Positions 1 to 4,905 of a DNA stretch of 6,848 nucleotides are shown piece after piece. The notes under the pieces are model-generated. The model had not been told where the DNA came from, searched no databases, and saw only the letters and a program-made list of their open reading frames with translations. Location: the NCBI GenBank assembly GCA_030039615.1, contig JASHVF010000301.1, positions 1 through 6,848 on the forward strand, read 5' to 3'. Positions within the stretch are counted from its first letter, which is position 1. Each line of letters starts with the position of its first letter. A program made the translations under genes and the position numbers. This stretch comes from Gammaproteobacteria bacterium (GTDB lineage: Bacteria > Pseudomonadota > Gammaproteobacteria > Steroidobacterales > Steroidobacteraceae).

Positions 1-1055
1 CCCACCACGTTGACGAACACGTCGTGCTCCTGCAGCGCCACCCCCGCGTGGCGATTGAGCACCGCGAGCAGCATCGCGACGCGGTTGGCGTCCAGTCCCT
101 GCGCGATGCGCCGCGGGGCGCCGAAGCGCATGCGGTCGACCAGCGCCTGCAGCTCGATGAGCAGCGGGCGCCCGCTGTCGCGGGTCACCGTGACGACGCT
201 GCCGGGGGCGGGCTGCGGGGCGCGCGCGAGGAAGATCGCCGCCGGATTCTTCACCTCCCGGAGGCCCGTACCCGTCATGGCGAAGAAGCCGAGCTCATTG
301 ACGGCCCCGAAACGGTTCTTGGTCGCGCGCACGATGCGGTAGCGGCTGCCGGCCTCGCTCTCGAAATACAACACCGTGTCGACCAGGTGCTCGAGCAGCT
401 TCGGTCCCGCGATCGCGCCCTCCTTGGTCACATGACCGACGATGACCACTGCCGTGCCGCCCTGTTTGGCGAAGCGCACCAGCTCGGCCGTGCACTCGCG
501 CAGCTGCGTCACCGCCCCGGCGCCGGCCGGCACGCTCGAGGATTGCAGCGTCTGGATCGAGTCGATGACCAGGAGCGCCGCCTGCCGCGCCGCCGCAAGC
601 GACAGGATCGCCTGGCAGTCGGTCTCCGCCATCACGGCAAGGCCCTCGGCGGCGACACCGAGCCTCTCGGCACGCAGGCCCACCTGGGCCACGGACTCCT
701 CACCGCTCGCGTACACCACCGTCTTCGACGCGGCCACGTGCGCCGCCACCTGCAGAAGCAGCGTCGACTTGCCGATCCCGGGGTCGCCCCCCAGGAGAAC
801 CACCGAGCCCGGCACGATGCCGCCCCCCAGGACCCGGTCCAGTTCGGCTTGCCCGCTGCCATGGCGCTCACCGGCGTTGCCGAGGGCCGCACCGGCCAGG
901 AGGCTCACCGCCCCGGCCGGAGCCGGCGCACGGCCCCGGGGCGCGCGCCGCTCCTCGAGCGAATTCCATTCGCCGCAAAGCGGGCATTGCCCCTGCCACT
1001 TGAGGGTCTCGCCCCCGCAGGAGGCACAGACGAATACCGGATTCAGGCGCGCCAT
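1..1055 (-). CDS. radA: DNA repair protein RadA/Sms, C-terminus off the left edge
   Basis: RadA is a RecA-like ATPase that drives branch migration of recombination intermediates in the cytoplasm. The window holds 351 codons of a protein that is usually about 455 residues. A four-cysteine zinc finger occupies residues 10-27 (C10, C13, C24, C27, ending CPLCGEWN). The Walker A motif GDPGIGKST is at about 90-98, a Walker B-like LLVIDSIQT at 161-169, and the RadA-specific KNRFG motif at 246-250. The part after about residue 290 begins the Lon-protease-like domain (ending HDVFVNVV), which is cut by the window edge. The ATG at 1055 places the zinc finger at the normal distance from the N-terminus. 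An in-frame TTG lies directly upstream (1058). No clear Shine-Dalgarno sequence is visible. The gene is divergent from the phosphatase gene. Identification is secure; the truncation is only the window boundary. Confidence 0.97.
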   Translation of the reverse strand, partial: MARLNPVFVCASCGGETLKWQGQCPLCGEWNSLEERRAPRGRAPAPAGAVSLLAGAALGNAGERHGSGQAELDRVLGGGIVPGSVVLLGGDPGIGKSTLLLQVAAHVAASKTVVYASGEESVAQVGLRAERLGVAAEGLAVMAETDCQAILSLAAARQAALLVIDSIQTLQSSSVPAGAGAVTQLRECTAELVRFAKQGGTAVVIVGHVTKEGAIAGPKLLEHLVDTVLYFESEAGSRYRIVRATKNRFGAVNELGFFAMTGTGLREVKNPAAIFLARAPQPAPGSVVTVTRDSGRPLLIELQALVDRMRFGAPRRIAQGLDANRVAMLLAVLNRHAGVALQEHDVFVNVV

Positions 1056-1097
1056 CAATGTGCCATCGGTCGAGTTTCGGCTAGGATTCGCGCGGGG

Positions 1098-1127
1098 ATT
1101 TCACTGAAAGCCGTCTTTTGTGACCAA
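1098..1127 (-). promoter_or_regulatory. weak candidate sigma70-type promoter for radA
   Basis: On the minus strand TTGGTC (1127-1122; 3 of 6 matches to the -35 consensus) is followed after 18 bases by TGAAAT (1103-1098; 4 of 6 matches to the -10). It would start transcription about 35 bases before the radA ATG. The match is modest, and chance is a real alternative in a 72-base search space. Confidence 0.2.
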
Positions 1128-1183
1128 TCACCGGGACACCCCAGCGGGCGATGCTAGCTTATGCCAGCTCGAATCGGGGACGG

Positions 1184-1205
1184 GAAAGTGACGCGTATCA
1201 CATTT
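1184..1205. promoter_or_regulatory. candidate CRP/Vfr/Clp-family operator in the radA/phosphatase spacer
   Basis: The site reads GAAA-GTGA-CGCGTA-TCAC-ATTT. The core GTGA-N6-TCAC is exact, and most outer positions also agree with the CRP consensus (TGTGA-N6-TCACA flanked by A/T runs). The one core deviation is A instead of T before the left GTGA. The centre lies 40 bases before the phosphatase ATG and about 140 bases before the radA ATG. If the phosphatase promoter lies upstream, the site sits in its leader, which would suit repression. No good -10 hexamer was found where an activated promoter would need one. Assignment to the CRP family rests on pattern alone. Confidence 0.45.
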
Positions 1206-1224
1206 GGCGGGCCACAGGTCGGTC

Positions 1225-1228
1225 AGGG
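1225..1228 (+). promoter_or_regulatory. ribosome binding site supporting the phosphatase start at 1235
   Basis: AGGG lies six bases before ATG 1235. This favours that codon over the in-frame ATG at 1151, which would add 28 residues with no resemblance to PP2C proteins and would run through the CRP-like site. Confidence 0.5.
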
Positions 1229-1234
1229 CGCAGC

Positions 1235-2059
1235 ATGAGCCTGCGAACCAAGCTGCGCTTTGTCGGCGCGACCGACACCGGCAAGGTCCGGGAGCACAAC
1301 GAGGACACCATCGCGGTCGACCCGGACATCGGCCTGCTGGTGCTCGCGGACGGCATGGGCGGCTACAACGCCGGAGAAGTGGCGAGCGGCATCGCAGTGA
1401 AGACCATCGTCAATCTGGTGCGCGAGCACGTGGAACGCGAGGATCTGTCGATCGCGGACGCCGAATCCGGGCTGTCGCGCCCGAACATCATCCTGCGCGA
1501 TGCCATCCACCGCGCGAACAAGATCATCTACCAGACGGCGCGCACCCAGCCGCAATGTGAAGGCATGGGCACCACGGTGGTGGCGGCGCTGTTCTTCGAC
1601 AACAAGATCACCGTCGCCCACGTGGGCGACTCGCGCCTCTACCGCCAGCGCGGCGACCAGATCGAGCAGGTCACCATGGACCACTCGCTGCTGCAGGAGC
1701 TGGTGGACCGCGGCTTCTACTCGGCCGAGGAAGCGCAGCGGGCGTCCAACAAGAACTACGTCACCCGGGCGCTCGGGGTCGAGCCCCAGGTGGATGTGGA
1801 GATCCAGGAATACCCGGTAAACCGGGGCGAGTTCTTCATCCTCTGCTCTGACGGGCTGTCCGACATGGTAGAGGATGAAGATATTCATTTAACGATAAAC
1901 ACCTTTAGTGCTAATCTGGATACGGTCGCCAAACAGTTGATTCAGCTGGCCAATGACAATGGAGGCCGGGACAACATCTCGGTGGTGATGGCGCACATCA
2001 TGGATGCCTTTCCGGCTCGCACTAAGATTTTCGACAAGATCCTCAGTTGGTTCGGCTGA
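1235..2059 (+). CDS. PP2C-family Ser/Thr protein phosphatase
   Basis: This is a 274-residue soluble metal-dependent (Mn/Mg) phosphatase that removes phosphate from Ser/Thr residues, as the Stp1/PstP/PppA type does. All PP2C landmarks are present in order: R19-x-x-NED (22-24), the metal-binding ADGMGG (38-43), GMGTTVVAA (110-118), HVGDSRLYR (129-137), DHSLLQELV (149-157), TRALG (177-181), CSDGLSD (204-210) and GGRDNISVV (243-251). The acidic residues D24, D39, D206 and D246 expected to bind metal are intact, so an active enzyme is likely. No signal peptide or membrane segment is seen, unlike mycobacterial PstP. The C-terminus is short (ending ILSWFG). The FHA gene follows after 23 bases, which points to co-transcription and a shared phospho-signalling role. 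No kinase gene lies in the window, so the substrate cannot be named. Codons 210-229 are unusually AT-rich for this genome. Confidence 0.95.
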   Translation: MSLRTKLRFVGATDTGKVREHNEDTIAVDPDIGLLVLADGMGGYNAGEVASGIAVKTIVNLVREHVEREDLSIADAESGLSRPNIILRDAIHRANKIIYQTARTQPQCEGMGTTVVAALFFDNKITVAHVGDSRLYRQRGDQIEQVTMDHSLLQELVDRGFYSAEEAQRASNKNYVTRALGVEPQVDVEIQEYPVNRGEFFILCSDGLSDMVEDEDIHLTINTFSANLDTVAKQLIQLANDNGGRDNISVVMAHIMDAFPARTKIFDKILSWFG

Positions 2060-2082
2060 CACGAAAGCGATAGGGGCTAGCA

Positions 2083-2796
2083 ATGGCAAGGTTGGTCTTG
2101 AGCCTGGACGGCCAGGTGATGGCGGAATACAACATGAACAAGGAGCGGTACACCATCGGCCGCCTCCCTGACAATGACATCCGCATCGACAACGCTGCCG
2201 TCAGCGGCCACCACTCGCTGATCATCAACATCCTCAACGACTCGTTCCTCGAGGACCTGAACAGCACCAACGGCACCTACGTCAACGGCAAGCTGATCAA
2301 GAAGCATGCGCTGCAGCATGGCGACGTGATCACCGTCGGCCATCACCAGCTGCGCTTCGTCGAGGACGACGAGGCGCAGGACGAATTCGAGAAGACCATG
2401 GTGATCCAGCCCTCCGCGCGCCCGGTCGAGAAGGTGCGCGCCGCCACCGAGGGCGCCGACAAGGTATCCACGTCGCTGACCGCTACCGGCCGCTCGCGCG
2501 CGCTCGCCGACGGCGCCGCCGCGGTCAAGAAGGCGAAACTGCAGGTGCTCTCGGGCGCCTTCGCCGGCCGCGAGGTCGAGTTGAGCAAGGCGCTCACCAC
2601 GCTCGGCCGTCCGGGGGTGCAGGTAGCGGCGATCACGCGCCGCGCCGAGGCCTACTACATCGTGCACGTCGACAGCGGCAAGGAAGGCGACTTCCCGCTG
2701 CTGAACGGCACGCCGATCGGCGCCCAGGCGACCAAGCTGAACGACAACGATGTCATTCAGCTCGCCGGGGTCAAGATGGGCTTCTTCCTCAATTAG
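2083..2796 (+). CDS. FHA-domain protein with a second, degenerate FHA-like domain
   Basis: This is a 237-residue cytoplasmic protein. Residues 1-95 form a canonical FHA domain, a module that binds phosphothreonine peptides. The family residues are present: G26-R27, S41 and H44 (VSGHH), N60-S-T-N-G64 and N68-G69. A charged linker (about 94-147) contains EFEKTMVI. Residues 152-237 look like a second FHA fold: LGRPG (174-178) matches the GR strand and LLNGTPIG (206-213) matches the NG turn. The S..H pair is replaced by ITRRAEAYY, so phosphopeptide binding by this half is doubtful. A good ribosome site, AGGGG (2072-2076), lies six bases before the ATG. The gene is probably co-transcribed with the phosphatase upstream and may present phosphorylated targets to it (inference). 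Its TAG stop interlocks with the stop codon of the convergent cyclase gene. The first domain is secure; the second is a judgement from pattern. Confidence 0.92.
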   Translation: MARLVLSLDGQVMAEYNMNKERYTIGRLPDNDIRIDNAAVSGHHSLIINILNDSFLEDLNSTNGTYVNGKLIKKHALQHGDVITVGHHQLRFVEDDEAQDEFEKTMVIQPSARPVEKVRAATEGADKVSTSLTATGRSRALADGAAAVKKAKLQVLSGAFAGREVELSKALTTLGRPGVQVAAITRRAEAYYIVHVDSGKEGDFPLLNGTPIGAQATKLNDNDVIQLAGVKMGFFLN

Positions 2797-3707
2797 ACCC
2801 GCGCGAACGCCCGCACGGGGAAAGTGCCCATCCCGCGCACCGCGGGCGGCACGGCGCTGAAGGCGAACCCTTCGGTCGGCAGCTGCTCGAGCCCGCGCAG
2901 GTGCTCGACGATTGGAATTCCCGCACCCAGGAGCGTCGTGTGCACGGGACGTGCGCCGTCCTCGGTGTCATCGATGTTGAGTGAGTCGATCCCCACCAGC
3001 ACCGCCCCGCGTTGCTTAAGAGCGGCGGCCGCGGCGGCCGTCAGGAACGGATGCCCGCGGCCGTAGGCCTCGGAGCCGAAGTGCCGGGCCCAGCCGCTAT
3101 GGACCAGCACCGCCTTGCCGCGCACCTCGAGTGCGGCGAACGCCGCGGCGTCGATCGCGCGTGAGGCGCTGCCCGTAACGCGGACCAGCACGGCTTCGAG
3201 ATCCGCAAGCTGCGCGAGACCCAGCTGCGCGAGGTCGGGGCCGTCCGCGAAGCGATGGAACGGGCTATCGAGGTAGGTGCCGGTGTTCGCGACGAGATCA
3301 ATCCGCCCGATCTGGAAGGTGACTCCCGGCGCGTAGTGGGCGCGCGAGGCCTCGCGGCTCAGGTAGTCACAGATGTGCGGCGCCGGCAGGCCGGGATAGG
3401 TGACCATCCCGTCGTGAATCGTGTGGCTCAGGTCGATGAGCCGTCCGCCGGGGCTGTCCGCCGCCGGCTCATTTGCCGCGCTGGTGCGCTTGTGGCGCTC
3501 GCGGATGATGCGTTTGTTGAAGATACGCACCTCGCGCACCATCAGCAGACGCAGATCCCTTATGAGGGCATCGGCAAGCTCATCGTCACTCGCGTCCTCG
3601 CCGCGCACGTCGAGGCGAAAGTCGTGCCCCTTGAGCCCTCCGCCGTTGAGGAAGGTGATCTCGAAGTCGAAGGTTGCCCGGCGGTCGCCGGCGTGCGGAT
3701 TGCTCAT
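2793..3707 (-). CDS. cyclase/kynurenine-formamidase-like protein with an extra N-terminal domain
   Basis: This 304-residue protein has two parts. Residues 90-304 match the 'putative cyclase' family, metal-dependent hydrolases that include KynB: LIDLSHTIHDGMVTYPG (90-106), GTYLDSPFH (143-151), VLVHSGWA, GHPFLT, GIDSLNID, VHTTLL (255-260) and PIVEHL (265-270). KynB binds metal with H..., H...D, ...H, then H and E twelve residues apart. Here D147, H151, H256 and E268 are kept at matching spacing, but the first two histidines are N141 and Y145. Residues 12-74 (FDFEITFLNGGGLKGHDF through VRIFNKRIIRERHKR) form a compact extra domain whose function I do not know, joined by an Ala/Pro-rich linker (75-88). 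The ATG at 3707 has GAGG seven bases upstream. No signal peptide is seen. The substrate cannot be stated. The gene follows alr after 121 bases and overlaps the end of the convergent FHA gene by four bases. Confidence 0.85.
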   Translation of the reverse strand: MSNPHAGDRRATFDFEITFLNGGGLKGHDFRLDVRGEDASDDELADALIRDLRLLMVREVRIFNKRIIRERHKRTSAANEPAADSPGGRLIDLSHTIHDGMVTYPGLPAPHICDYLSREASRAHYAPGVTFQIGRIDLVANTGTYLDSPFHRFADGPDLAQLGLAQLADLEAVLVRVTGSASRAIDAAAFAALEVRGKAVLVHSGWARHFGSEAYGRGHPFLTAAAAAALKQRGAVLVGIDSLNIDDTEDGARPVHTTLLGAGIPIVEHLRGLEQLPTEGFAFSAVPPAVRGMGTFPVRAFARV

Positions 3708-3746
3708 GCGAAGGCCTCGCGAATCAGTCTGCGCTGCAGCATAGGC

Positions 3747-3770
3747 GAGCGCGGCCCGCTCCGGTGAGCG
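3747..3770 (-). repeat. three alternating 5-base arms in the cyclase leader
   Basis: The arms GAGCG (3747-3751), CGCTC (3757-3761) and GAGCG (3766-3770) can form either of two mutually exclusive hairpins in the RNA between alr and the cyclase gene. Stems are perfect but only five bases long, with loops of five and four bases, in very GC-rich DNA, so chance is plausible. The rest of the 121-base gap (3708-3828) shows no convincing promoter or terminator. A possible -10 (TATGCT, 3743-3738) has no good -35 partner. Confidence 0.25.
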
Positions 3771-3828
3771 CCTTTGCGACCGGCTACGGTCAGAATCGGA
3801 CTAGAGCGCGAGACTTAAACGGTGACGC

Positions 3829-4905
3829 TCAGCGCAGCTCGAGCGGCACGCGCTGACTCACGCTGCAGAGAAGCTCGTAGGGGATAGTGCCGGCATGGCG
3901 CGCGATCTCCTCGACGGGCAGACCCGGCCCCCAGAGCACCACACCGGTGCCGACGTGCACCTCGGGGAGCGCCGAGACGTCCGCCGCGATCATGTCCATG
4001 GAGACGCGCCCGACGAGCGGCGCCCGCACACCCGCGACCAGCACCGGCGTGCCTCCTTCGAGTCCGCGCGGCAGGCCATCGCCGTAGCCGGCCGCGATGA
4101 TCGCGATCAGCGAGTCGCGCGGCGCCGTCCAGGCGGCGCCATAGCCGACGGTCTCCCCGGCCGCGATGCGCCGCAGCGCAATGACGGAGGACTCGAGGCT
4201 CATCACGGGCTCGAGCCCGAGTTGCGCGGCGGAGGCGTCCGCGAACGGCGAGGCGCCGTAGAGCGCAAGCCCCGGCCGCACCCAGTCGAAGTTGACCTGA
4301 GCGTTGCCGAAGATGCCGGCGGAATTGGCGACGCTGACCAGGTAGTCCAGGCCGCGGGTGGTCTCGCGAAAGCGCGCGAGCTGCGCGTTGGTCATGCGGT
4401 TGTCGCGCTCGTCGGCACAGGCGAGGTGCGTGAGCAGCCGCACCTCGAGCGGCGCGGGCTTCAGGCGCTGCACGCGCTCGAGCGCCGCCGGGAACTCGCG
4501 CGGCGGGAAGCCGAGGCGGTTCATGCCGGTGTCGATCTTGATCCACAGCACGAAGCGGTGCGAGCCGGTCATCTCCTCGAGGAGCTCGACCTGCAGCGCA
4601 TCGTGCACCACCAGGTCGAAGCCGTGGCGCGCGGCTTCGAGCAGCTGCTCGGCCGTGAACACGCCCTCGAGCAGCACGATGGGCTGCGTGATGCCGGCGG
4701 CCCGGAGCGCGAGTCCTTCCTCGAGGCGCGCCACCGCGAAGGCATCCGCGTCGGGAAGCGAGAGCGCGGTCGGCACGAGGCCATGGCCGTAGGCATTCGC
4801 CTTGACGACCGCCATGACGCGCGCGCGGCGGGCGCGGTCGCGGATCGTGCTCAGGTTGTGCCGCAGCGCGCGCGGCTCGATGACGGCCCGGATGAGCCGG
4901 CTCAC
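3829..4905 (-). CDS. alr: alanine racemase
   Basis: This is a 358-residue PLP enzyme that interconverts L- and D-alanine and supplies D-Ala for peptidoglycan in the cytoplasm. The PLP-binding lysine is K35 in VVKANAYGHG (33-42) and the second catalytic base is Y255 in GYGAAW (254-259), both at the same positions as in E. coli Alr. Also seen are KIDTGMNRLGF (123-133), the RPGLALYG phosphate/PLP-contact segment (210-217) and VGRVSMDM (298-305). Length is typical and no key residue is missing. The start is GTG, overlapping the dnaB TGA stop in the tetranucleotide GTGA (4902-4905). An AAGG nine bases upstream (4918-4915) could serve as a ribosome site. The overlap implies co-transcription and likely translational coupling with dnaB. 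A dnaB-alr neighbourhood is common in gammaproteobacteria. No terminator follows the gene. Confidence 0.97.
   Translation of the reverse strand: MSRLIRAVIEPRALRHNLSTIRDRARRARVMAVVKANAYGHGLVPTALSLPDADAFAVARLEEGLALRAAGITQPIVLLEGVFTAEQLLEAARHGFDLVVHDALQVELLEEMTGSHRFVLWIKIDTGMNRLGFPPREFPAALERVQRLKPAPLEVRLLTHLACADERDNRMTNAQLARFRETTRGLDYLVSVANSAGIFGNAQVNFDWVRPGLALYGASPFADASAAQLGLEPVMSLESSVIALRRIAAGETVGYGAAWTAPRDSLIAIIAAGYGDGLPRGLEGGTPVLVAGVRAPLVGRVSMDMIAADVSALPEVHVGTGVVLWGPGLPVEEIARHAGTIPYELLCSVSQRVPLELR

Noticed and set aside
24..1157. Long rightward open frame opposite radA
   Set aside because: It is antisense to a clear RadA, its protein is rich in R/A/H/G without any family motif, and such shadow frames are usual in high-GC DNA.
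1155..1160. Extended -10-like TGCTAGCTT ahead of the phosphatase gene
   Set aside because: No -35 hexamer lies at 16-18 bases upstream; the nearest candidate (TTGTGA, 1118-1123) is 31 bases away.
1151..1234. Upstream ATG of the phosphatase frame (28 extra residues)
   Set aside because: The added residues do not resemble PP2C N-termini and the stretch contains the CRP-like site. ATG 1235 has AGGG at proper spacing.
1223..1888. Leftward open frame opposite the PP2C gene
   Set aside because: The sense strand carries every PP2C motif; the antisense product has no motif and a V/D/H/R-rich composition typical of a shadow frame.
2832..2846. Perfect hairpin CCCGCG-CAC-CGCGGG after the FHA gene
   Set aside because: It lies within the cyclase coding sequence and lacks a T-run on either strand, so it is not supported as an intrinsic terminator.
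3778..3791. Hairpin GACCG-GCTA-CGGTC downstream of alr
   Set aside because: The stem is only five bases long and has no following T-run on the minus strand, so it is not a convincing terminator.
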